Program-made: the position numbers and the translations under genes
Source of the DNA: Hondaea fermentalgiana
Taxonomy: Eukaryota; Sar; Bigyra; Thraustochytrida; Thraustochytriidae
Reading direction: 5' to 3'
Assembly (NCBI GenBank): GCA_014084085.1
Contig: NPFB01000012.1
Coordinates: 149,722-190,501 of the forward strand
DNA: 40,780 bases
The notes under the pieces: generated by a model
Database searches by the model: none
What the model saw: only the letters and a program-made list of their open reading frames with translations
What the model was told of the DNA's origin: nothing
Shown here: piece by piece, positions 26,723-35,524 of the stretch
Position numbering within the stretch: the first letter of the stretch is position 1
Layout: each line of letters opens with the position of its first letter

Positions 26723-28150
26723 TTATAACAGGTCATCGTGCATGTCGTCCATGTGATCGTCCTGCATCATGGAATCTCCGTGGCGTTGCTCTTGCTGCTG
26801 CTGCTGCTGCAAATGAGCAAGTCTTTGCTCATATCCCGGAGCATTGTGATGTCCCATTCCGACCGGATCACCTTTGGCGACTTGGGATGGCTTGCTGTTA
26901 GTATCTTCATAGCGCGGCGCAGCATTGGGAGCGTCATTGCCTAGTTTGCGCAAAGCAATTTCACGCATTTCGAGCACCGCCGCGCGAGCACGGGCCCGAG
27001 CCGATTCGCTGCCTGCCAAAATAACACGAGCGTTGCCTGCTGCATCCACAACGGCGTCACGGATCTCCACAGAAGCGCCAGAATCTTTGCGGATTTCCTC
27101 GATCTTAGCACCACGCTTGCCAATAAGAAAACCCAAGCCTGCCTTGGGGAATTCAAGCGATTCTTGATCAGAAAGGGAAGTCACAGCAGGAATTGGCGGG
27201 GCGGGAGCAGCCTTCAGTTCCGGGCTTGAGGCCATCATAACGTCCTGCTGTCCGTTCTGGTCTGAAAAAGAGGGGTTGCCATTTCTGTATTGATCCCGGA
27301 GAGCACCGAGGTCCTGGGTTGGTGGAGGAGGAGGCAAGAGTTCGTGACGATGCTGTGCCATGGCGCTCGATCCGACAAGTTTGCCAGTTTGCCGGACAAA
27401 GTCTTCGAGACGCATGATGTGATCTGGGTTTGGCAAGAAAGAATCACGCACAAACATAAAGCCAATGCGCCGTGCCTCGATCCAGTCCGGGTCCAGGTTA
27501 CGCTCTCTCCGATGATCCCGATACTTGTCATTGGAAACGAGGAAGCCATCAGTGCGAAAGCAATAGTCTAATATGTACAGGTCATCGTGCTCGCCGGAGG
27601 GCGATGCAAAGAGAGTTCCTTCCTGTGTGCAACGATAGCGACACAAGATTTTTTAGTCAGCCGAGACGTTCGTGCTTTGGTTCGGGAAATTGAGGTGGTC
27701 ATACTCCTTACTATCGCTCAAAAGAAAAAGCGTCACCTCACGTACCTGTTGAAGTGCCTGCAAGCGCGCAAAGTCCTGGGCCTCCCAGTCAGGGTTGCCC
27801 CAGATGCCTTGGTCCTTGGTGTGGGTCCACCACGTGGGGCAAATAGCCACGGGCGAGACGCCATAGCTCTTGAAGAACTCGAGACACACCACGAGACCTG
27901 AAACGGGGGGTCGCTGTGCAGCACGCGCAAAGTCTCCGCCGACCGCCGCCGTCGGCGAACAGCGACGCCGTCAGCACGCGGCCCCTGGCCTCCCCCTCCC
28001 CTCGCGGAGGCGCGCTGCCGCAAAACTTACGATGCCCGCGCCCGAGCGCGCCTGCGCCCAGCCGGGCTGCGCCTTGACGAAGGCCCAGCTCACGTTGGCC
28101 GCGTCGAGCACGATGGACAGCGGCTGCGCGGCGGCCGGGGCCCCGAGCAT
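26723..28150 (-). CDS. Regnase/KHNYN-like NYN ribonuclease with C-terminal KH domain, three exons
   Basis: Reconstructed from three phase-0 exons: 28150-28031 (40 codons, ATG at 28150), 27913-27746 (56 codons) and 27622-26723 (299 codons plus TAA). Introns are 117 and 123 nt, starting GTAAGT and GTACGT and ending CACAG. The 395-residue product begins with a Zc3h12a-type NYN (PIN-like) domain, residues about 11-176. The metal-binding acids of the regnase family align in spacing: Asp16 and Asn19 (VLDAANVSW), Asp109-Asp110 (EHDDLYIL), Asp128 (VSNDKYRD) and Asp132. Residues about 253-320 form a KH RNA-binding domain with the GKRG loop (264-267). The linker is Pro/Gln-rich; the tail has a Gln run and Asp/Met/His residues. 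KHNYN and N4BP1 carry a KH-like part before the NYN; here it follows, and no CCCH zinc finger is visible. The predicted role is cutting RNA that the KH domain recruits. Confidence 0.9.
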
Positions 28151-28468
28151 TGCGCGGGAACGGGTCGCGCGCGCCTCGGCGAGAGCGGCCGGCACACCGC
28201 GGCCGAGGCAGGGCAAGGCAAGGCAATTCGGGAATGAATGAATGAGTGAATGAGTGAATGAACGGCTGAATGGCAGCGGGCCAGCCGCGCTCGAAGGCAA
28301 GCCAAACCTAGCCAAGGCCAGGCCAGGCGAGGCCCGGCGGGGCGACGAGCGCTCGAACGGACGCTCGCGAACGGGAACGCAGAGCGTGCGCCCTCTTCGA
28401 CTCGCGCGCTCGAGCGCAGGCCGTGCCGAGACCTGGCTGGTTGAGTGGTCAACGTGCGTCTGGGCGGG
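28151..28468. promoter_or_regulatory. Compact divergent promoter between the NYN-KH and RNase Z genes
   Basis: Only 318 bp separate two opposed start codons. It contains a GAATGA/GAGTGAAT repeat (28231-28262) and GC-rich CCAGGC/CGCTCG strings. No TATA box is seen. The short distance makes a shared bidirectional promoter likely. Confidence 0.7.
28231..28262. repeat. (GAATGA/GAGTGA)n repeat
   Basis: Short tandem GAATGA, GAGTGA-like units in the middle of the divergent RNase Z promoter. Confidence 0.8.
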
Positions 28469-30781
28469 ATGGCGGCGGCTTCCACCGCCGACTTCGGCGT
28501 CGAGGCCGTGAGCGGCGTGCTCGCAGACGGCCACAACGCGCCGTCGCTCGTGGTCACGCACGGCCAGGAACGTGTGCTGATCAATGTTCCCGAGGGCTGC
28601 CAGCGCATGTGCGGCGAAAACAAGGTGCGCATGGCGAAGATGGACCACATCCTCCTCACGCGCATGCATGCCGACTGTGCGCTGGGCCTCGGCGGCATGC
28701 TCCTCACGCTCTCGGGCGTCGCCTCCATGCGTCTCGAAAACACCGCCGCGGTAGATACGACGTTTGACATGAACATGTATGGCCCACCTGGCCTCGGGCG
28801 CTTTGTGCACGCTCATCACCACGTCTACAAGCGCAAACAGTCGCGCATTACGGTCCATGAAGTCGAAAACCCTTCGCGCCCACTCGAGCTGCCAAGTGGT
28901 CTGAGCATCCTTCCCGTCGCCCTCCATCGCGAAGAAAGTCGAAGCAAAAGCGAGAGCGACGTCGATGCTGAGGACGAAACCCGCGATGCCAAACGTCGCA
29001 AGACGAATGACAAAGACGACGACGACGACACGTATGCAACACCGTACAACTTTGGCCAGTTCCGCGTCTGCTCCACTGCTTCCAAGCCTCTTGATAATAA
29101 AGTGGTAGATGCTCAGCGAGAGTTCGAGCAGGTCTGCTGCTGTTATGTAATGTCTGCCCCTGCCAAGCGAGGAAAATTTCTACCGGCCATTGCCCTCAAA
29201 CTTGGGGTTCCCAAAGGTCCCGACTTTGGCCGTCTCACACGCGGCGAGGCCGTCAAGACGCCCGAAGGTAAACTTGTGCACCCACACGAGTGCATGGTGG
29301 AGGCTGAGCCCGCACAGCACCTTCTCATTATTACATGTCCCGATCCGGCCTTTATCCCGGCGCTTGAGCAGTCGCAAGAGCTCAAGTCCTTTTACGAAGC
29401 TCCCGGTGTGCGCTTCGTAATTCACCTGGTCTCGGACGTTGTCCTCCGCGATGATGCGTATCTTGCCTGGATGCAGCGCTTCACAGGTCCGGCCCTCGAA
29501 CACGTCCTCTTTTCCGAAACCTTGAGCGTCTCTGCTGCGGACCGACCTATCTTTCTTTCCAGCGCTCGCATTCAAGCAGAGCTCAATGCCAAGGTGAGCA
29601 GCACGTGCTTTGCCGAGGATCTTTCGGCCGCAAGCAACGTTGTGGTTGCAGACTTGGCACCTGTTTTCGAAAAGGATGAGGCCACATCTGGGGGCCTTGC
29701 GTCACGTACCAAAGCTGGCAGCGCTCGCTGCCTTTGCATTGTGCATCCAGAGTCGCGGCGGGGCTATCACGCGGCGTCGAGCTTGCTACCACTCGGATCG
29801 CAGGCCTCGCTGGTGACGCCGTCGTCCAGCAATCCTCAAGCCGCGCGTCCAGAGAGTGAGCAAGATTGGAGCTTGACTTTTCTGGGAACAGGTAGCGCCA
29901 TTCCGTCCAAATACCGCAATGTGAGCTCGATTCTGCTGCGAACGCACTCTGGCTCAATGTTACTGGACGCTGGCGAGGGGACATGTGCTCAGCTGGCGCG
30001 TCTGCTCGGACAAGAAGGCGCACGCGATCTAGTGCAAACGGATCTCAAGTGCGTCTACATTTCGCACATGCACGCCGACCATCACCTTGGTTTGCTGAAT
30101 GTCCTTGCGTGGCGCGCACGAGCAAATTCCTCCGCTTTAGTAATTGTAGGGCCCAAAGCGCTCGGCGACTTTTTGGAAAAATCGACTGGCGCCTTCCCAG
30201 GCTCATCGCCGCAATATCGATTCATTGCTCTAGACCGGACCCAAGGCTCCAGTCTGCCCGGTCACCTTGTGGAAGTTGGTGACGTTCTTCCAGGCGCTCC
30301 TCGACTCTCCTCTGTGCTTGTGCAGCATTGCTACGATGCGTATGGCGTTGTCATAACGCTGGCGTGCGGAAAGAAAATCGTGTATTCAGGAGACACAGAA
30401 CCATGCGAGCGACTTGCGGGCGCAGGTACGGGAGCACATCTTTTGATTCACGAAGCTACATTCGAGGACGAAAAGGTAGATCAAGCCCGCGCAAAACGTC
30501 ACTCGACATTGAGCGAGGCTGTTTCGATCGGCAAGAAAATGGGCGTCGACTACACGATTCTCACACACTTTAGTCAGCGTTACCCCAAGGTTCCACCGCA
30601 AATCTTTGAGAGTACAAGTCCAGCGCCGTCGACGAAAAGCAGCGACGAGGTTGTCAAGGTGCCAATGGTCGCGGTGGCTTCAGACCTGATGACGCTGCGA
30701 CCGGCGACGCTCGATCATGCTTGTGGGCTGGGGCCAAAAGTGGAAGAAATCCTGGAGACCTTTGACAAGACATTGGCGTAA
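28469..30781 (+). CDS. Long-form tRNase Z (ELAC2 type, RNase Z L)
   Basis: 770 residues from the ATG at 28469; the size and two-part plan are those of ELAC2/Trz1, which cleaves 3' trailers from precursor tRNAs in nucleus and/or mitochondria. The N-terminal half is a degenerate metallo-beta-lactamase domain (TRMHADCALGLGGMLLT, residues about 64-80) without the full metal site. It carries the flexible-arm exosite GVPKGPDFGRLTRGEAV (246-262), which grips tRNA. The C-terminal half is catalytic: PSKYRN loop (479-484); HMHADHH (533-539), metal ligands; the His of VQHCYDAYG (620); Asp642 of SGDTEPC; HEATFE (661-666); the HST triad (678-680); and THFSQRY (699-705). KRRK near 175-178 could be a nuclear signal; no clear mitochondrial presequence is seen. 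The gene is head-to-head with the NYN-KH ribonuclease, 318 bp apart. Confidence 0.96.
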   Translation: MAAASTADFGVEAVSGVLADGHNAPSLVVTHGQERVLINVPEGCQRMCGENKVRMAKMDHILLTRMHADCALGLGGMLLTLSGVASMRLENTAAVDTTFDMNMYGPPGLGRFVHAHHHVYKRKQSRITVHEVENPSRPLELPSGLSILPVALHREESRSKSESDVDAEDETRDAKRRKTNDKDDDDDTYATPYNFGQFRVCSTASKPLDNKVVDAQREFEQVCCCYVMSAPAKRGKFLPAIALKLGVPKGPDFGRLTRGEAVKTPEGKLVHPHECMVEAEPAQHLLIITCPDPAFIPALEQSQELKSFYEAPGVRFVIHLVSDVVLRDDAYLAWMQRFTGPALEHVLFSETLSVSAADRPIFLSSARIQAELNAKVSSTCFAEDLSAASNVVVADLAPVFEKDEATSGGLASRTKAGSARCLCIVHPESRRGYHAASSLLPLGSQASLVTPSSSNPQAARPESEQDWSLTFLGTGSAIPSKYRNVSSILLRTHSGSMLLDAGEGTCAQLARLLGQEGARDLVQTDLKCVYISHMHADHHLGLLNVLAWRARANSSALVIVGPKALGDFLEKSTGAFPGSSPQYRFIALDRTQGSSLPGHLVEVGDVLPGAPRLSSVLVQHCYDAYGVVITLACGKKIVYSGDTEPCERLAGAGTGAHLLIHEATFEDEKVDQARAKRHSTLSEAVSIGKKMGVDYTILTHFSQRYPKVPPQIFESTSPAPSTKSSDEVVKVPMVAVASDLMTLRPATLDHACGLGPKVEEILETFDKTLA

Positions 30782-30803
30782 CCCAAAGAAAACGTTTGCC
30801 AGC

Positions 30804-30826
30804 TTTTTTTTTTTTTCTATTTTTTT
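30804..30826. repeat. T-rich tract downstream of RNase Z
   Basis: Two T runs separated by CTA in the 149-bp gap between convergent genes, probably in the RNase Z 3' UTR or termination region. Confidence 0.6.
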
Positions 30827-30930
30827 GGTGACCAAAAAGTACAGACTAGGAAGTGCGTCCTACGTGCATGCGTGCGGTTGCGCGGAAACCTAGAGTGGTA
30901 GATTCAGCTTCCTCTTGTTTAATCTTCTCT

Positions 30931-31710
30931 TCATCCCATCCACCATTCGCGGAAAGCTGCGAAACGGATGTACTCTTCAGGGAACGGGAGTAGGGCCTCT
31001 GCGAGCTCATCTTCGGCCAGTTCGAGATCGAGCGCTCGCAAAAGATCTGCAAAGTCTTCGCGACGCACCTGCCCCGTGTGGTCGCTCTTCTCGCGATAGA
31101 CGTGGCGCAGCGAGGCGTCAACGTCGACCAAACGATCTCCAATCTGGACAAAAAACGGATCGCGTGCGATAATCTCGGGTGCAAGATCGATGTCTCGGCC
31201 TGAGAGTCTTCGTAGCGACTCGCGGTCTGCTGTGGCGGGTCTTGACATGGTCTCAGCAAAGCCAAGGTCGAGCATTTGCAGCTCCGAGATCGGCAACACG
31301 GGTCCAAGCGCGACTACATCTCGCATCCATCGCTGCTCGATGTGCGTTCCTTGGCGAATGTACGAGCCGACAAGCCGAAATAGGCTCTCTTGTGGTGTGT
31401 TATCTTCATCTTCGTGATTAATCTCGCTCCTCTTGCCCAGGTCATCGCTGGCTGCATTCCTCTCTTCTAAAAACCAATAAGCACCAGCCATCTCATCGGG
31501 GTCCTCCTGATCACCGAAAGGAATCTTGAGGCTGCCAGGGGGCTGTTCACCAAAAAAGACCTCGTCAGCAGAAAAAGCGTTCGCTTCATTTTCTTTCTGG
31601 GGCGATTTGTTTCGCCGTGGCCGCGGCGAGCGCAGTGTCGGTGACGAGGCAGACATCTTCATTTCCTGTTTGGGCGGCGCAGGAAACACCGCGCTCTCAC
31701 TTTCGGTCAT
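30931..31710 (-). CDS. Unknown 259-aa protein with degenerate C-terminal EF-hand-like motif
   Basis: 259 residues from an ATG to a TGA. The first ~60 residues are Ser/Pro/Lys/Arg-rich and probably disordered. The middle (LFRLVGSYIRQGTHIEQRWMRD and following) looks helical. The C-terminal third contains KSDHTGQVRRED, which fits an EF-hand loop with Lys instead of Asp at position 1 and Asp at position 12, flanked by helices (FADLLRALDLELAEDELAEAL), then FREWW near the end. Calcium binding is doubtful, but the fold suggests an EF-hand-like or calmodulin-related partner. A short DPFFVQIGDRLVDVDASL stretch may be conserved. It is divergent from the CCDC24-like gene. Confidence 0.65.
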   Translation of the reverse strand: MTESESAVFPAPPKQEMKMSASSPTLRSPRPRRNKSPQKENEANAFSADEVFFGEQPPGSLKIPFGDQEDPDEMAGAYWFLEERNAASDDLGKRSEINHEDEDNTPQESLFRLVGSYIRQGTHIEQRWMRDVVALGPVLPISELQMLDLGFAETMSRPATADRESLRRLSGRDIDLAPEIIARDPFFVQIGDRLVDVDASLRHVYREKSDHTGQVRREDFADLLRALDLELAEDELAEALLPFPEEYIRFAAFREWWMG

Positions 31711-32429
31711 TGTGCTTGGGTACTCGAGTGAGGACAGCGCGCTTGCCGGCAGCCACCACCGCGTAGCCCAGACGCGCGCTCAGAAAGAGCAAGGGGCGTC
31801 TATGCACAAGTCGCTTTGGCGGCAAAAGTAGAAGAAGAAGCAGAACTTGCACCGCTCCTTTTCAAAAAGGAGCGCACGTTCGCAACAAACGAGGAAGAGC
31901 TAGCTGTACGTATGAGTATGCGTCAAAATAATCGACCCTGGTATACGCTAGTATAATCTCCCTCTTCACAAACAGAGTAATCTGGCTTGAGGCCCTCAAA
32001 CTTGAAAGGAAATCAAGGAAAGTGAAAAACAAGGCTCAGTGCGGCCAAGTGCGGCCAAGTACGGCCAAGCTCTATCTATCTATGTTTTTTGTCTTGACGC
32101 CAATGAATCTTTTGAGGAAGCGGTTTAATCATCGATGTGATTTGTTGTGGTTTGATTTGGCGCCGCCAGCAGTAGCGGAGTCTCCTGCGTAACACAGCAA
32201 TCAAACATTTATCCTTCTCTCTCTCAACGGACATTTGTCAAAAAGCCCCCCAAATAAATGTTGACCAGACAGTCAGACGATCAGTCAGTCCATTCTTGCA
32301 CAGACCACCACCGCCACCGCCACCGTCACCGCCAGGGCCGAGCGCCGGTCCTGTCGGTCTCACGTCAGCGCAAGGCGCAAAGCGCTGGCTTCGCGTCGCG
32401 GAGGTGTCGCAGGTCCCCCGCGAGAGACG
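31711..32429. promoter_or_regulatory. Divergent promoter region, EF-hand-like / CCDC24-like genes
   Basis: 719 bp. It holds three tandem copies of a 10-bp unit (32038-32067), CTAT tetranucleotides (32071-32083), a CAGTCAGAC-type cluster (32269-32291) and CCACCG units (32306-32334). No gene is seen. Confidence 0.6.
32038..32067. repeat. Three tandem copies of AGTGCGGCCA
   Basis: Two identical 10-bp units and a third with one change (AGTACGGCCA), followed directly by CTAT units. It may be a protein-binding cluster or a small minisatellite. Confidence 0.85.
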
Positions 32430-33569
32430 ATGGAAGTCGCGGGCGTAGTCCTGCCGCCCCGAAGGTTGACGATCTGGGAGCGCATCGTGGAGCAGGTCCC
32501 TGGCGCAGAACGCGACGAGGTGCGCGAAATTCTCGGACCCCGCCTCGTGGAGAAGAATGAGTCCCTTTGCCAGGAGCTCGACGCGCTGCGCGAGATCCTG
32601 ATTGAATTCCAACAGCAGAATAGAGAGTTTCGCGACAAATTACGCAAACGTCCACCATTACCCGAGCACCCAGCTCGTATTCTCCTCGAGCAACAAATTC
32701 TCTTGCTTCTCAATTCCGTCAAGACGAGCAAGAGCATCCACGCCAAATCCCTCTTGCAGCCAACGTCCCGCACAGATCGAGAGGTTTGTGACTATGTGCT
32801 AAAGAGACACTTGAAGAAATCTGCTCGCGATGGCCAGGCCGGAGCCTTTGATGACGCAGCTCGCCCGGGAACGAGCTGCGGGACGTCGCGAAGTGACAGA
32901 TATGCATTTGCACGTCGCCCTGGCACAGCAAGCTCTGCGCACTCGGCGGCGTCATTTGCATCGGCGCCCGTCGAGGTCATTGATGCGTTGGATCGGAAAG
33001 CCTTGAGCGTCTTTGCAATCGACAAAATCACCAAAGATCTACGCGCGGCCTTGGAGGCAGAGGAGGAGGATCTTTTGCAGGACATTGACCAAATTCAGGC
33101 TCTCTTGGAGCTTGAGCATGAGGACATTTCTATTGAAAAGCAGGAGGCGCTCAAACCACCGCCTCCGCTCGAGGACATGCGCGAGTACAGCGCCAAGCTG
33201 GAAAAGACGTGGCTTTTGGAGGATTTGGAGTCCTCCTCGAGTGTCCCCAGCTTTCTTGCTGCGAAACGGGAGGAGTCAAAGAATGCTAAGATCTTACAGC
33301 AACAGCGAGAGAATACTGGAAGCAAAGCTCTTTTCGACGACGAATTCGCCAGCGCTGCCAAGCAGCATAATTATCATCTACAGCAACAAAATGTCGACAC
33401 CGCGCACAACGACACCATGATGCAACGAGATCATCCTGGTCCTCTCCGCCTTGGTCGGGACATTGATTCACGGACAGGACTTCAACACGGGTCACCTCGA
33501 ACCTCGCGAACCGTTCAGCGCCTCCGTCTTGCCGTCAGCTCGGGCCGTCAGGCTGAGCCGGGCTTCTGA
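32430..33569 (+). CDS. CCDC24-like coiled-coil protein
   Basis: 379 residues from the ATG at 32430. The N-terminal block (residues about 13-60: LTIWERIVEQVPGAERDEV, then REILGPRLVEKNESL) resembles the start of animal CCDC24, with the order Leu-Trp, Val-Glu-x-Val-Pro, Glu-Arg-x-Glu-Val, Ile-Leu-Gly. A second block (about 191-233: LSVFAIDKITKDLRAALEAE) matches the central CCDC24 helix that begins Leu-x-Val-x-x-Ile-Asp. The likeness is from memory of the family and has not been aligned by machine. The linker is Ser/Arg-rich; the C-terminus is disordered and Gln-rich. CCDC24 is a poorly characterised protein of ciliated eukaryotes, so a ciliary role is plausible. It is on the same strand as Rpt6, 628 bp upstream of it. 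Confidence 0.75.
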   Translation: MEVAGVVLPPRRLTIWERIVEQVPGAERDEVREILGPRLVEKNESLCQELDALREILIEFQQQNREFRDKLRKRPPLPEHPARILLEQQILLLLNSVKTSKSIHAKSLLQPTSRTDREVCDYVLKRHLKKSARDGQAGAFDDAARPGTSCGTSRSDRYAFARRPGTASSAHSAASFASAPVEVIDALDRKALSVFAIDKITKDLRAALEAEEEDLLQDIDQIQALLELEHEDISIEKQEALKPPPPLEDMREYSAKLEKTWLLEDLESSSSVPSFLAAKREESKNAKILQQQRENTGSKALFDDEFASAAKQHNYHLQQQNVDTAHNDTMMQRDHPGPLRLGRDIDSRTGLQHGSPRTSRTVQRLRLAVSSGRQAEPGF

Positions 33570-33678
33570 TCAATCTTCTATTCTTGGACCGCCGTGCGAT
33601 CTGGTTGGTGCTCGTAACCAGCTATAGCTTATCATCTCCACACGAATTGTACGATATGCAACGAACACCACTTTTCTG

Positions 33679-33730
33679 TTTCTTCTTCTTTGTCTTCTTC
33701 TTCTTCTTCTCCTTCTTCTTCTTCTTCTTC
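33679..33730. repeat. (TTC)n pyrimidine tract
   Basis: Imperfect TTC units over about 50 bp, a polypurine/polypyrimidine run that may adopt triplex structure. Confidence 0.85.
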
Positions 33731-34140
33731 ATGGAAATGTTCTTTCTGACGATGATGCCGTCACCCATCCAAAGCTACCGCTCCGTGGCTTGCCTAATTT
33801 CCTTCCCACTGATGATCACCGAAAGAAGAAAACTCGCCAGAGAGGCCCCCAATTGTCCCCAGGGACCCCAAATGCACCCTCATCAACGGCGAAGCCGAAA
33901 GAAGCTCGCGGCAAACAAAGCCAGATACTGGGCGCTCGCGCGGCCGGAGGAGCGTGCAGAGCAAGCGGCGGCGCGGCACGGCGCGGCGCGGCGCGGCGAC
34001 AGGAGGCGCACCCCGCCCCCTCCCCGACACTCGGCCGAGCGAGCGCACCCGCGCGGTGCGGCGCGGCACAGCGCAGGCGGAACGGTCCCGTGGATCTCTC
34101 TCATCTCGGTGCCGAGGCAAGAGAAGCGAGGTCGAGCTTC

Positions 34141-34187
34141 CTCGCTTGCTTGCTTGCTTGCTCGCTCGCTCGCTCGCTTGCTCGCTA
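34141..34187. repeat. (GCTT)n/(GCTC)n repeat directly upstream of Rpt6
   Basis: Tandem GCTT units pass into GCTC units and end 10 bp before the ATG at 34198. It is probably within the 5' UTR. Confidence 0.92.
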
Positions 34188-34197
34188 GCACAAGAGG

Positions 34198-35412
34198 ATG
34201 GCTCCGTCTGCAAAGATGGCCGGCGGCGGCGTGGACAGCACGGACGGCGTCGGTACTTTTTTTCGAAGCAAGATTGAGCGCCTGGAGGCGCAGCTCCGCG
34301 ACAAAACAGCAAACTTGAGGCGACTGCAGGCACAGCGCAACGAGTTGAACACGCATGTGCGCATGCTCCGGGACGAGCTTCAAGTACTCCAGGAACCTGG
34401 CTCATACGTGGGCGAGGTGGTCAAGCCCATGGGAAAGAAAAAGGTTCTTGTCAAGGTCAACCCTGAAGGCAAATATGTTGTGGACATCGATCCCAAGATT
34501 GATGTTGCCAAGTGCACGGCAAACACCCGCGTCGCACTGCGCAACGATAGCTACACGCTTCACAAGATCTTGCCCTCCAAGGTGGACCCTCTGGTGTCGC
34601 TCATGAAGGTCGAAAAGGTACCCGATTCTACGTACGATATGGTCGGTGGTCTTGCGAAGCAGATCCGGGAAATCAAGGAGGTTATCGAGCTCCCCATCAA
34701 GCACCCGGAGCTCTTCGAAAGTCTTGGTGTCGCACAGCCAAAGGGTGTCCTTCTCTATGGCCCTCCCGGTACGGGCAAGACTCTTTTGGCCCGTGCTGTT
34801 GCCCACCACACGGACTGTACCTTCATTCGTGTCTCGGGTGCAGAGCTTGTGCAAAAGTACATTGGTGAGGGTTCTCGCATGGTCCGCGAGCTTTTCGTTA
34901 TGGCGCGCGAGGCGGCCCCGTCCATCATCTTCATGGATGAGATCGACTCAATCGGCAGCGCACGGTCTGAGAGCGGAGGCGGCGGCGATGCAGAGGTGCA
35001 GCGCACCATGCTCGAACTTCTGAATCAGCTCGATGGGTTTGAGCCCAGCAACAAGATTAAGGTCATTATGGCCACCAACCGGATCGATATTCTCGATCCT
35101 GCCCTTTTGCGTCCGGGTCGTATCGATCGCAAAATCGAGTTTCCCAACCCGGGCGTCGAGTCTCGCGAGAGCATTCTCAAGATTCATTCGCGCAAGATGA
35201 ACCTTATGCGTGGAATCAACCTGCAGACGGTGGCCGGCAAGCTCTCTGGCGCATCTGGCGCCGAGTGCAAGGCTGTATGTACAGAAGCAGGCATGTTTGC
35301 CCTCCGCGAACGACGCATTCACGTCACGCAGGAGGACTTTGAGATGGCCGTCGCAAAGGTCATGAAGAAGGATTCGGACCAGAACATGTCTCTCCGCAAG
35401 CTCTGGAAGTAA
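34198..35412 (+). CDS. RPT6: 26S proteasome regulatory ATPase Rpt6 (PSMC5/SUG1)
   Basis: 404 residues, the expected length. Rpt6 is one of six AAA+ ATPases of the proteasome base that unfold ubiquitinated substrates in nucleus and cytosol. Order: N-terminal coiled coil (about 20-68); OB domain (about 70-135); AAA domain with Walker A GPPGTGKT (188-195), pore-loop Lys-Tyr-Ile-Gly (220-223), Walker B IIFMDEID (243-250) and the second region of homology [19 protein letters not shown] (292-310). The protein ends LRKLWK, as the Rpt6 subunit does (Leu-Trp-Lys), which separates it from Rpt1-5. Its start is supported by AAGAGGATGG and by the (GCTT)n tract just upstream. It is convergent with a FYVE-like gene, 112 bp away. 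Confidence 0.97.
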   Translation: MAPSAKMAGGGVDSTDGVGTFFRSKIERLEAQLRDKTANLRRLQAQRNELNTHVRMLRDELQVLQEPGSYVGEVVKPMGKKKVLVKVNPEGKYVVDIDPKIDVAKCTANTRVALRNDSYTLHKILPSKVDPLVSLMKVEKVPDSTYDMVGGLAKQIREIKEVIELPIKHPELFESLGVAQPKGVLLYGPPGTGKTLLARAVAHHTDCTFIRVSGAELVQKYIGEGSRMVRELFVMAREAAPSIIFMDEIDSIGSARSESGGGGDAEVQRTMLELLNQLDGFEPSNKIKVIMATNRIDILDPALLRPGRIDRKIEFPNPGVESRESILKIHSRKMNLMRGINLQTVAGKLSGASGAECKAVCTEAGMFALRERRIHVTQEDFEMAVAKVMKKDSDQNMSLRKLWK

Positions 35413-35524
35413 CTCATAATTTTCATTTTGCTTTGGTGGTCAAATCGCGAGCAAACATTATCATCAAACAAATGAACAAAAGCAGACCCTGAGTGGGTGG
35501 GGTCAAGTAGATCGATGTATGCAC

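Larger units (their letters stand above)
33570..34197. other. Intergenic region between the CCDC24-like gene and Rpt6
   Basis: 628 bp in tandem orientation. It contains a (TTC)n tract (33679-33730), GC-rich (GGCGC)n-like DNA near 33967-34000, and the GCTT/GCTC repeat next to the Rpt6 ATG. The open frame across it gives poly-Phe and Arg-rich peptide and is not a gene. Confidence 0.6.

Noticed and set aside
27896..27900. Alternative acceptor TTTCAG for NYN-KH exon 2
   Set aside because: Using it would shift the frame of the conserved GLVVCLEFF segment; the CACAG acceptor ending at 27914 keeps phase 0 with a canonical GT-AG intron.
27971..28927. Long minus-strand frame over the RNase Z start
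   Set aside because: Its part beyond 28150 is an antisense shadow of RNase Z; only the end (28031-28150) is genuine, as exon 1 of the NYN-KH gene.
33584..34318. 244-codon frame across the CCDC24-like/Rpt6 gap
   Set aside because: Starts without ATG, is dominated by poly-Phe from the TTC tract and Arg-rich peptide, and overlaps the Rpt6 start.
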